A DNA stretch of 64,000 nt, from the NCBI GenBank assembly GCA_904066235.2, contig CAJFCV020000006.1, positions 6,882,001 through 6,946,000 on the forward strand. Reading direction: 5' to 3'. The translations under genes were made by a program, and so were the position numbers. A model generated the notes under the pieces. The model had not been told where the DNA came from, searched no databases, and saw only the letters and a program-made list of their open reading frames with translations. This document shows, piece by piece, positions 45,116 to 54,832 of this stretch (positions are counted from its first letter, which is position 1; the number at the start of each line of letters is the position of its first letter). The stretch is from Bursaphelenchus xylophilus (Eukaryota > Nematoda > Chromadorea > Rhabditida > Aphelenchoididae).

Positions 45116-46494
45116 CTAATCTTTAGAGGAGTTGCTTTGATTTTTTGAGCGGGTTATCCTGCCCTCTTCCATATCATATAATTTGGGACTAGAAGAAGAA
45201 TTGGATGGAAGGAAGGTAGAAATGGATGGGGATGATGTCTGAGGGAGCTTCGAACATATCTCTTGACATCGTTCCTGCATCGCTTTGTTGCATTTCAGAG
45301 TTCCCTCTAAGCTGTGAAAACTGAGGGCGTCAGATTTCTCATCGAAGCCTCCATCGATCGTTCGCCCGAGGGTTTCTTGCTGATGTTGGATTGGATTTTC
45401 CGGCCAAATTCTTTTTATGAGGAATCCAAAAATTAGAATGCTCGTCAGAGGGACAATTGCTGTCTAAAAACCTCGTCTATTTAGTTTTTAACGCAACGGT
45501 TTACCTGACATTCGTACCACAGAGCCTTCGTCGAATAATTAAATTCATTTTCGTGGGTATCACTCTTCACCATGGAGATTATTATGGACAAAAAGTGTCC
45601 ATCAAGCACAACATTGGCCACGTACAGGCTCACAATCATACAAATTAATGGGAATGTGACGTCATTGAAGATAAACTGTTCGTAAAGTTTTTTGTTTACA
45701 GTCTCCAATCGCTTCATGACCTTAAAAAAATGGTTAGTCATCATCAAAAAACGTACCTTTTTCTTGCTGAAATAAATGTAAGAAACTGTATAGATGATGA
45801 GGGCAAATATATGCAGAGATAATAGGATGAAAAAGATGCCATTGAATTGAGTTGGAGTGGGGATCAGAGTAGAGCAATGGGGCTGATGCAGTTTGGACTG
45901 GGCGGTCTTATCAAAAAATAAATTCACATCAAACCCAATAATGGTTGAGCAGAGCCATTGAACGGATATAAGGAACAAACTGAGGTATTTGGAAGTTGAA
46001 TTCTTCAATTTAAAACTCCAGGAGATCAAAGATTCCACGGCAAAAATGGTGGAAGATGTATAAATCCCGACAACAGAGATGTTGAACAAAAGACGGATCA
46101 CTAAAACAGTTAAGGCAATAAGATAATCACCTACCATGACAATCGTTGTAAGTATAACTGAACCAGTAACATCTGGTATCATTTGCCCGGAATAAAATAA
46201 CTTGAAGTTGATATACACTAGAAAGGAGGACACCTAAATTAAAAAGGTGGCAATTTCAAACAATGATGATAAATTCTTACCAATATCAGCAAACACTAAT
46301 GCCACCAGAAAAGAAAGAATCAGCAATCGAATATGGACGGAAAAACATCGCCAGATGTTAATTAATAACCCGAGAATAATCAAGCAGATCAGAGAAAAAC
46401 TGGCAAAGAAAAACTGAACCAAAAACAAGAACTTGAGAGGCCAGTTATGCTCGTAGACATGGGCAATCAAGCCACACAACTCCTGAGGGTACAT
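45116..46494 (-). CDS. Seven-transmembrane receptor, Sra-like nematode GPCR
   Basis: Multi-pass membrane protein of 412 aa, exons 46494-46281, 46217-45757, 45720-45505, 45463-45116. Hydrophobic segments include FLFLVQFFFASFSLICLIIL, LLILSFLVALVFADI, TTIVMVGDYLIALTVLVI, STIFAVESLISW, SLFLISVQWLCSTIIG, FILLSLHIFALIIYTVSYIY and AIVPLTSILIFGFLI, about seven in all. After TM7 there is a 90-residue Ser-rich cytoplasmic tail. TM spacing and the RC-F/YIYFSKKK junctions resemble the Sra superfamily of chemoreceptors, which is a weak family call. The start follows a TTTCTCCAG acceptor by 2 nt. The exon 1-2 junction needed an acceptor at TTTCTAG|TGTAT to keep frame. Confidence 0.7.
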
Positions 46495-46883
46495 AACTGG
46501 AGAAAGTGAAGTCAATTATCAGATACGGCGGTGAGAAAAAAGAAGTGGAACAACATCCGGATTAAGTGAAAACTCTTCTTAACGGAGAGAAAAGTTGGAG
46601 AAAGGTCGGGAGAGAGAAAACGAGGTGAATCGAGAGTTTGGAACGGTCATCTTCCTTAAAGTCAAGAGATCTCTCCGCGCTCCAGAAATCCCCCTTTTGA
46701 ACCCCTTTTATGGAGCGTTTATTCTTCAGTGCAAACTGAGCGTGATGACAGTCAAGAAGAGACTAAACATGATCAGAAGGGATTGGAAGTAGCCGATTCC
46801 CGAATGAGTACATCTTTCGCGGCAAATGAACAGTTCGGAAACCTATAAAATAAATATGTAACGTCAATCCAGCGTAGTTGCAG
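46495..46883 (-). other. Region between secreted-protein gene and 7TM gene
   Basis: About 390 bases. The frame 46763-46978 (minus) has Cys-containing sequence (MPLCCGRLQSVKNALW, then NSCNYAGL) and could be an alternative 3' exon of the secreted-protein gene, since a TTTATAG acceptor lies inside it. Otherwise this holds the promoter of the 7TM gene. Confidence 0.35.
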
Positions 46884-48292
46884 CTATTTCCTGACCAGAG
46901 AGCGTTTTTTACAGATTGGAGCCTCCCACAACAAAGGGGCATGTCTAAAAATACTTTGACATGGATAAGGTATTTCACTAGAAGATTGTTTGGACGAATT
47001 GTCTATACTGGTCAGGAGATGCGCTGGATTGAGGTGTATGACGACAACTTTGTTAGTGAAAGTGAAGGTAAGAGCAAGCGAACTCACATCTTGCGCGGCC
47101 ATTATCTCAGCAACAGAGCATCCCATGGATATTCTGGCTTCCTCAAATAAAATTTCGATGATTAAATAAACGATGACACACCTTGACAAAGTTCTTCCAA
47201 GTTTGACCGTCGATGTAATCAAACAAAGCGTCCTCCTTCGGAGCTGGACTACACGAAGAATTGTTCGCATTCCCAACGGATAAACAAGCAATTGGCCAGG
47301 CGTCAGAGTGGTTGTTGAAGAGGAACCCAGCATCATTGATATCCCAGCACAACTCATCCCGAGCATCCAGAACTTCCAATTCATCTCTTATATATTTATT
47401 ATGCAGGATGTTTCGAGAAATATGACAAAAACTTTTTGCGAATATAAGAGTGAAGATATAAGAACGCAAGAGCCATTTTCAAAAAGGCTCTTGCGTTCTT
47501 ATATCTTCACTCTTATATCTTCGTTCCAGGGTCAAAAAGATCCGCAAAAAAGGCACATCGCTTTCATAGCCCGAGACCAAAATTAACCGAATCATGGATT
47601 CTGCATGGGTCTTTGGCAACAAAAAAATCACATCACACTTTTTTCCAACTTGAAATGAATTACCCAAAGACTCAAAACGACGTGCGCCGAAATCTGAGGT
47701 CTCCGCCGCGCCTCCGCGGATGTGCGTAAAATCGAAAAAGCAAAAGAACACACCGTAAAATCCACGGAGGTGTAACGTAAACATAATTTTGGCCGTTGTA
47801 ACAGATTCCACCATGTAATACGATGTAATTTTTAAAAAAGGCCCGAATGTCTCCGCCGAGAACTGGCCTAAAATGTCTTCGCCGATTCCCCCGCCGATTC
47901 GTTTGCCGAGCCGTTTCCACGAATGTCTCCGCCGACGGAAAATTTTTTTTGCTGGATACAAAATCGCCCAACTTCAATCTTTATAGAAACAAAAAGAATT
48001 TCAGCGATAACTCCCAAGAGCTCAAAGATATTCGCAAAAAGTCTTTGTCATATTCCTTGAAACACCCTGTATATTGCTCCCTCGTATCTTACTTGTTCAC
48101 AAAACCTCCAATCCTACTGATATCTATCAATTCTTTGATTTTCTTGGCCTTTTCTCTCTTCTGAAGCCAAATCGAACGATCGACTTCAGAACAAAGATGC
48201 GTGGAGTTACAGGCAACACGAGAACTGGAGGTGAGGGCGTCATGACCATCACAAATGGAGAACAGAACAGACCAAAACACAAAACGAAGCAT
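46884..48292 (-). CDS. Secreted cysteine-containing protein, family unknown
   Basis: Predicted secreted protein of 220 aa, exons 48292-48093, 47386-47182, 47141-46884. MLRFVFWSVLFSICDG is a signal peptide. The mature part has scattered Cys (VACNSTHLCSE, ELCWDIND, WPIACLSVGN, NNSSCSPAP, ISMGCSV) and several N-glycosylation sequons. The 706-nt first intron is almost entirely a transposon-like element; removing it would leave an intron of about 33 nt. The 3' end is ambiguous: a good GTGAGT donor after AAQD and a TTTTTAG acceptor near 46940 offer a shorter ending (TCPFVVGGSNL). I recognise no family. It lies about 390 nt upstream of the 7TM gene on the same strand. Confidence 0.55.
47398..48075. 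mobile_element. ~675-bp TIR element inside intron
   Basis: Terminal inverted repeats of about 45 bp: left GCAGGATGTTTCGAGAAATA then TGACAAAAACTTTTTGCGAA; right, reversed, ACAGGGTGTTTCAAGGAATA then TGACAAAGACTTTTTGCGAA. Both ends are bordered by TA, suggesting a TA target site as in Tc1/mariner-type MITEs. The inside carries CTCCGCCG-type repeats (47700-47720, 47850-47940) and, near the left end, a 33-bp hairpin. No transposase frame. A related copy ends at about 49590. Confidence 0.75.
47442..47518. repeat. 33-bp hairpin, 11-nt loop
   Basis: 47442-47474 and 47486-47518 are exact reverse complements (ATATAAGAGTGAAGATATAA then GAACGCAAGAGCC; loop ATTTTCAAAAA). It directly follows the left terminal repeat of the surrounding element. 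The shape resembles a small-RNA hairpin, but the perfect pairing is equally typical of a fresh palindromic duplication. Confidence 0.8.
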
Positions 48293-48375
48293 CTCTTCGG
48301 AAACGACCGACGGATTTGTTGGTTTGGTTTACAATTTTTATTTATATTATATTTTCACAATCAAAAAATTTTGTT

Positions 48376-49770
48376 ACAGGGTGCGGTAAGAAAGCGGCAA
48401 CTCACGTTTTAACTATGTTTTATTGAACAAACATAATTGAACGAAAGTAACAACAATATAAGTAATGTAGAGCTTCATAATAATATGTATAATATTTTGG
48501 CGCTGCGACGTTTCGGGTCAGGGACAACTCGGGTCGCGACACTTAGGGTCAACGATACCGTTTAATATTTTCGCTTCGGGACTGGGAAAAAATAATTTTT
48601 TGGTGAATTTGAAAACTTTTTGAAATGTTTTCGTTTCGGGACTTGGAAAAAAGGATTTTTTGGAGAGTTTGAACAAAATTTTGAAATTTTTTCGCTTCGA
48701 GAATTGGAAAAAAGAATTTTTTGGAGGGTTGTTCTGAATGTTACAATTTTATTTTACATAAGGTACGAATGTCATTTTTGGAATTTTTTAGATAAATAGT
48801 TATTTTAGGGGTAATTGAGGTTTATTTTAATTTTTTTTGGGAAAATTGTGTTTATAAGCAACGAGCAAATAAAAAAATCGTTATGTGCATACAGTCATTG
48901 TATCTTCTTACTCCATTCTCTGGCACTGTCTGTGTTTAAATCCTGTGCTTCCAGTTAAAAACATAAACAATGGATACGATTTTCTTATTTGCTTGTCGCT
49001 TATACACTATTTTCTTAAAAAAATTAAGAAATAAACCTCAAGATTTGTCCGCCGGACCAAAAAATAAGAAAGATGATGTTGCTCTGATGGATTCTTGTAG
49101 CTGAGATTTTTCCCGCACTCCTAAGACTGTTCTGACCCATTGATAAAGCCTCCGCCGAATCCTCCGCCGGGAAAAGAAAGTACGAAATTTTTGCCATCTG
49201 TGCATCGGATGGTAACAAAAAATCGTCCCAACCATTTTTCAACATGAACTTGCAAAAGCCGAAGGCCCAAAACAAAGCCCGCCGAAATCTGAGGACTCCG
49301 CCGCGCCTCCGCAGATGTGCGTAAAATCGAAAAGCAAAAGAGGACACCGTAAAATCCACGGAGGTGTAACGTAAACTTGATTTCAGCCGTTGCAACAGCG
49401 TTCCGCCACGTAATGTGATGTGATTTTTAAAAAGGCCATAATTGTCTCCGCCGAGAAATGGTCCCTCCGCAGACGGGAATTTTTTTTAGAGATTCTAAAA
49501 ACCCACGATGTCAATTTTTGGAACCAAAAAGAAATTCGTTGATAGCTGCAAAGAATACAAAGATATATAATATTTCTTGAAACACCCTGTATACAAATGT
49601 AATTCTTGGATTTTTTTGATTGATTTAGGGGTGATTGAGATTTATTTTTTCATTTTTTTTAACAACGAAAATAGTGTTTATAAGCAACGGGCAAATAAGA
49701 ATTGTATCCATTATTAATGCTTTTAACTATAAGTACCGGATTTAAATACAGGAAGTGCCATAGGGAGATT
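48376..49770. repeat. Composite repeat block (nested elements)
   Basis: Stretch 48500-49030 is the GACCCGA/CGCTTCGGGACTGGGA element seen at 40.1 kb and 56.6-57.3 kb, including the internal piece TATAAGCAACGAGCAAATAA. Stretch 49250-49590 repeats the CTCCGCCG element of 47.7-48.07 kb and ends TTCTTGAAACACCCTGTAT. Stretch 49612-49765 returns to the first family (TTTATAAGCAACGGGCAAAT, GGATTTAAATACAGGAAGTG). The order suggests that one element inserted into another. Confidence 0.65.
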
Positions 49771-50137
49771 ATACGGTACCTATCAGGCAGAGTAGAAGTT
49801 CTTGCGAGTTCACCAGTAGCTAAATAACGGAAATCGGGTGCGAGTTATTGAACGAAGGCGTTCAAGTTTGCTGGGCAGGTGTTGTATTTTTGCACAATTA
49901 TTCGAATAATGAAAACTTCGCGAGTATTTGGAACTCCAAAAAAATCGCTGTAGATTCGGTTTTCCAAGTTTTGCGAAGTTCCAAGTTATTTGAAACTTCT
50001 AGTAGCCAGGCGGGCTCGACCCTTTTTGTTAGAGAAATTTTGTTTTAACACCATACAAATAGAAAAGATTACATGTTTACTAACAAATTTGCATTCAAAA
50101 TCGGAGGATTAAATCCCCTCTGGCAATGATGTGTCAT
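49771..50137. other. Intergenic region 3' of K2P gene
   Basis: About 370 bases downstream of the minus-strand channel gene. The open frame 49848-50048 on the + strand has no recognisable features. No repeat or RNA gene was seen. Confidence 0.4.
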
Positions 50138-51636
50138 TCAATAATTCAGATTTTCAATATTCGAACTCTTTCCTTCCATTAGCCAAGGATCGGTCTGTAC
50201 TGAAGTTACAGTAATCCTGGACCGTTGTTTTGCATGATTCGCCAATTGTTTTCGGTTATTATCTCCCATCACGTGATAAAGAAGCCGATTTTTGAGAGGC
50301 ATCCGTTTGACCACTTCATCCAGGGATCGATCCTTTTTCTTGTTCTCTGTAATAATTAATGTAATTATTGTCAGATCTCCTCTTACTCTTCTTCTTTCCT
50401 TTCTTGTCCCCTTTCTCAGCATCTCCACCATTACTCATCGCTTCATCTTCTGCATCCAATTGTTCCGAAGCTTGTTCCAGAGCGGCCAGATACTCTTTAT
50501 CTATAGAATCCTTCATATTGGTGGCCACGGCTTCGATTTGCTTCTGAATAATGGTCAAGACAGTCGAGACCAGGGCCAGTCCGATCAAAATCAGACACCC
50601 AACAGGGATAATGTACTTGGATTTGGACACAATCACATCGCCGAATCCAATGGTTGTGAAGGAGATGAGGACAAAGTAGAGGGAAGTACCGTAATCCCAG
50701 GTATCCTCCCACAAAAGGAAGATGTAAGCACAGAAGAATATCCATAGAATTGTTAGGAGAATGAGGAAAGTGACAGGGAAATTGAGGAGTTCTTCTTGGT
50801 CATCATCAGTCTCGGACTTGGTATCATCGGGACCAAGTTTCTTCATCTAAAATGTAAATAAATATGTTGTCTAAAGTAAGCACAAAGTTTCACTCAAAAA
50901 ATTTCGAACTCAGTGTAAACCGTGGCCGAGACGCCGAAGTTTAGTCCAGGTTTAACTTTGGAGTGAACTTTTATCTTTGGCTGGATTAAAAAGCAAAATG
51001 TATAAATCGCTTCCCATATATCAATATCAAAACGCAGAAAGAAACTTACTTTTTTTTCCAGGTCCTTAGACACGCACCCGAATGTCCTGATCAAGAAATT
51101 CCAGAGTACCATGCAGACTTTGGCGAAGAGAGAGCCCAGGGCGATCAAGGAAATCAAAGCCAGAGGGATCCCGATGAAGGCGTATATGATTGTCAAAACC
51201 CTCCCCGTGGTCGTGGCTGGCGTTATGTTACCGTAACCGATGGTCGTGTAGATGGTCATGGCATAGTAGATGGATCCCCAGATGTTCCATTTGGTCTCAT
51301 TCAGATGCACTTCCCCCACCCCCAACTTGTTTCTGTAGGTCACCAGAGTGTCAATAGTGTGGTTGTAGGCCTGTATAGGGTTCATATTCTTGATCGTATT
51401 GAGTCGGAAAGCGGTGTCCTGTAAGACCAGAGTTGGAAATAATTTTTGATTACCTCCAGGAGTTTTTCTCTTTCCTTTTTGAGTTGTTCCAGCTGATATT
51501 TCTCATTGGGACCTTCAACGGACAAGAACATGAAGGCTCCAACGATCGTAAAAACAAGGAGAATAACCACAGGGAGCACCGATCTGACTCCCTGTTTCAG
51601 ATTCCCCATCAGATTGGCAATATGTTGCGCAATCAT
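50138..51636 (-). CDS. Two-pore-domain potassium channel (TWK/K2P)
   Basis: K+ leak channel subunit, 406 aa, exons 51636-51454, 51418-51050, 50846-50387, 50346-50138. TM1 (VLPVVILLVFTIVGAFMFLS) is followed by a long extracellular cap with an N-glycosylation site (VHLNETKW), pore 1 filter TTIGYGN (about residue 119), TM2/TM3 (IIYAFIGIPLALISLIALGS), pore 2 filter TTIGFGD (about 248) and TM4 (IIPVGCLILIGLALVSTVL). The C-terminus is charged and Lys-rich (DKKGKKKSK). Both selectivity filters are intact. Nematodes have dozens of twk genes, so orthology is open. A further 5' exon upstream of 51636 is possible. Intron 50847-51049 contains an old repeat shared with 24.5 kb. Confidence 0.92.
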
Positions 51637-52423
51637 GATGCAAGGAGAGGGAGGCTCCGGGAAATGCCTGGAAATAAAAGATTTGTGCAAATGTGCAGCC
51701 CAATCTCAACGAATAACCTTTTTTTAAACAGTTGGTTGGTCGAGAACAACTGTCACAAACAAAATCAAACGTTCCGAAAGATTAAGACTGCCAACAAGCA
51801 TGTGGAAGGTGTTGGAATTATGAAAATTGCAAATAAAGTCAAATGAATTACTCTAATTACTCTCTTGAGTACATTCTTCTTGTATGCTTTTGTCTTGTAA
51901 TAAAATAATTAGTAAAGAAATCAATCCAGAACTCACCCTTAAAGTCTTTCGTTTTGATTTATAGAGCCGGCATTTGTTTTAAAAATTGGGAGGAGGAGCA
52001 AAAGATAATCATTAAGAGGTCAGACATCCACATTAAAACAGTTTATATCTATCGGAAAAGAATACATAACATAGAATTCGTCGTTCGTTCGGGAGAGGGA
52101 AGAGGTTTCTTTAAAAGTTTGAGGGAGATTGGCTTCTGGATTGGGAATAAACCGTCTTAAATATAACAGGTAAAAAATATGTTTGCGTGGTTGGCGAAAG
52201 CATCAGCCTAAAGTAAAAGAATTACTACAACTTTATGTGGTTGCAACTAATTTGACATCTCCCATTATGACTAATACGAGTATTCAAACCCAACCATAAC
52301 AATAACATGACTCGGATGCAGGTCCCCCAGAGCACCGAGATCCTCGCTTCCGGTCAGTATTTCGTGCTCCAGTGCTTCCAGGGACTTGTAAAAGGATTAT
52401 AAAACATTTTATTAAGACACATG
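51637..52423. other. Intergenic region between K2P and sphingomyelinase genes
   Basis: About 790 bases with no credible gene. The part near 51640-51760 is the K2P 5' region. Short frames elsewhere lack features. No inverted repeats were noticed. Confidence 0.45.
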
Positions 52424-54692
52424 TTAAACGGGACATTTCGTGAGGAAGGACCTTAAACTCGGGAGGGAGAGCCGAGGAGGTGGGGATGGTGATGAATCTC
52501 CTTCAATATTTCCCCTCACACTTTGGCACAATGCCTTTGAGTGATGGCTCGTAACCATCTGACAGACTCGGTCTTGAACACAGCCAGCGTCACACGGCCC
52601 CAGATCTCGACGGTAAACGTTTCTGGAAGTATTGTAATTCATTTATTCTTTTAATTATTCTTCTTTGTTTTTTTATTCTTACTTTTCGAATCTCCGCATA
52701 AATTGGTGATCATTGGGCATTTTGTGGACTAATTTCATCCATTCTTCTGGCTCCAATGAAGCCATATTGTACTCTTTTTTGACCGATGTGTACAAGGCTT
52801 TCCAAGGGGCCATGTCTTTGTAGGAATAATTGGCATTTGCTTCGATCAGGTCCAAATAATAATCAGCAAAATCGATTATTTTCTGAAATCAGATGTTAAA
52901 TTAATTTAAATAACTGCTCACATAGGTCGAGTTGTTTCTGACCCCATCAATTGTGTATATACGATATCCTGGATTAACACCATCGTACGGGGTAGCACTG
53001 GGTCCACTGTAAGAGACCGAGGTGGGTCTGGAAGTGGCATCCTCGGGGTCCTCGAAAGTTAGATAGACCTGGGACTTGTGAGTATGGCCAACAAATTGGC
53101 CCACAATCGTATCTTCAAACCGATTTACCAGTCGGTAATAATTGATGGCCCATTGCTCGAACATTTCTCCTGCGCCTGCGGGCAAATGCGCCAAGATCTG
53201 AACCTTTTCCCCCCTTTTCTCGGCCTGGAGAAGTTCACTGGCAAACCAAGTCATCGTCCCATCCGGATCGGTTTGGTTCAGGTACAAGAAACTGCAATAT
53301 ATATTGCATAGATAATCCTGGATTTTAGTTACAGTAGATCTTGTGATAAGACTACAATTTTGTGGAAATCAATTTTCATTGACAAGCAGAGATAAGGCTT
53401 TGATGGAGGAAATAAACATTATTAATACAAATTAAACGCCAAGACAAATTTATCAGTCTCGTAGAAAAAAAAATTAAATTATTAGTAACTAATGACTTAC
53501 AAGTTCATGTTATCTCCCAAAATCGAATTCAGAGAGATCAGCCGTAACTTGGGAGCGATTAAAGTGGAGAAGCAGGCGTTACTGCAATATATTTAAATAC
53601 ACAGTAAAATTGCAGTGACTTACTATCTAAAACTGTTCTGATCCTTGACCGTCAGCCATCGCCCAAAATGCTTGAGCATCGCATCGTATAACCAGGTCAT
53701 CTGGAATTTCTCTGGCACCGAATGCGGGGCCACACTAGAAGAATGTTACAGTAAGAAATAATGATGAGTTTTGTTGTCAAATACACAAAACCTACTTATC
53801 CACAGGGTATCCTTCATGATTTCCTAATGAAAAATACAAAGGAGTTCTTGGGAAATACTTGTTGAACAGGGGGAACAAGATATTTATGGTCTCCAGATGC
53901 CCCTCCTTGCTGTATTCCCAATCAGCGTGGCTCTCCAAATCCCCGGCAACTACTATATAATCGATCTACAACAACACAGGAATCATTTCTGGTAAACTCA
54001 TTTTACCCTTCCTTGCTTCGTAGATGCATGCTTTAACATGTTCTCAACTGTCCACAAAGGTGAGTCGCAATTCCCAACACTTCCCCAATATCCAGCCGGA
54101 GATTTGAGTGGTTTCTGAAAAGATGACGTCATTCTAAACCACCAACCATTGATCGTTCTTTTGGCCATCTACAACACATCGGTTCTCCACAATCAACCTC
54201 TGTTCCGACTGCGTATTCCAGATCAATGTGGAGGTCCGTGATGTGCAAGACCCGCAGAGTTGGACCGATTGTATCCTTAAATTCATTTAATTATCACTCT
54301 AACGGGGGCCTTGCCTTGGGCGGTTTTCTATCATTTTTCTGGGGTTTATTTCCGGGAATGGGAATAGTCCAATTACTGTATAAAGGGTTGTCTTCATGAT
54401 CACAGTCCTTTAAGAGGAGACCGCAGACATGTTGGGGTTTGGAGATGAGCTCCTTGATCACATAAAGGAACTCCTCTTTGAATGTGGAAGTGATTCCTTT
54501 GCAGATATTGTGGGTCTGGATGTGGAACCGTTCACAGAGAAAGGAGATCAAAGGCTGGATGCATTCCTTTACCAGGTCCTTTTCGAATATTTTTTCCAAT
54601 TCGGACACCACAAACTTGCAACTCTTACACGCAAGATCTTCGGAGTTGATCAATTGAACGGAGAGCAGCAGAATCAGCAGAGAGGCTCGCAT
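52424..54692 (-). CDS. Acid sphingomyelinase (SMPD1-like)
   Basis: Secreted or lysosomal phosphodiesterase that hydrolyses sphingomyelin to ceramide. Nine exons (54692-54315, 54275-54147, 54114-54007, 53965-53796, 53734-53624, 53581-53501, 53291-52922, 52882-52683, 52622-52424) give 581 aa. Signal peptide MRASLLILLLSVQLINS; saposin-B domain about 20-105 with six Cys; then the zinc phosphoesterase domain with ligands in HITDLHID, VAGDLESH, LGNHEGYP, ILAHLPAG and GHTHKSQ. The Cys-rich C-terminal region (GPCDAGCVQDRVC) is present. All metal ligands are intact. Intron 54276-54314 has a GC donor (AAG|GCAAGG). C. elegans asm-1 to asm-3 are homologues. It starts 140 nt after the scaffold-protein gene. 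Confidence 0.93.
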
Positions 54693-54832
54693 TGTGGGCT
54701 GAGGCTAGAGCTTCCCGATAAGTAACTTATATACTCCTGATAAGCCCGATAAGAGAGAGGGCAACGAATTATATTTACTTGACACACGTGGAGACAGCTA
54801 CTTTAGGGAACATATTTATTTGTACATGACAA

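Noticed and set aside
46884..47384. Single 166-aa minus-strand gene
   Set aside because: Its upstream half is an alternative frame of the exon encoding ELCWDINDAG; only the 46884-47141 part is used in the model.
48300..49770. Genes in the 48.3-49.8 kb block (for example 49024-49395 minus)
   Set aside because: The sequence is a mosaic of dispersed repeats that also occur at 40, 47.7 and 56.7 kb; frames are by-products.
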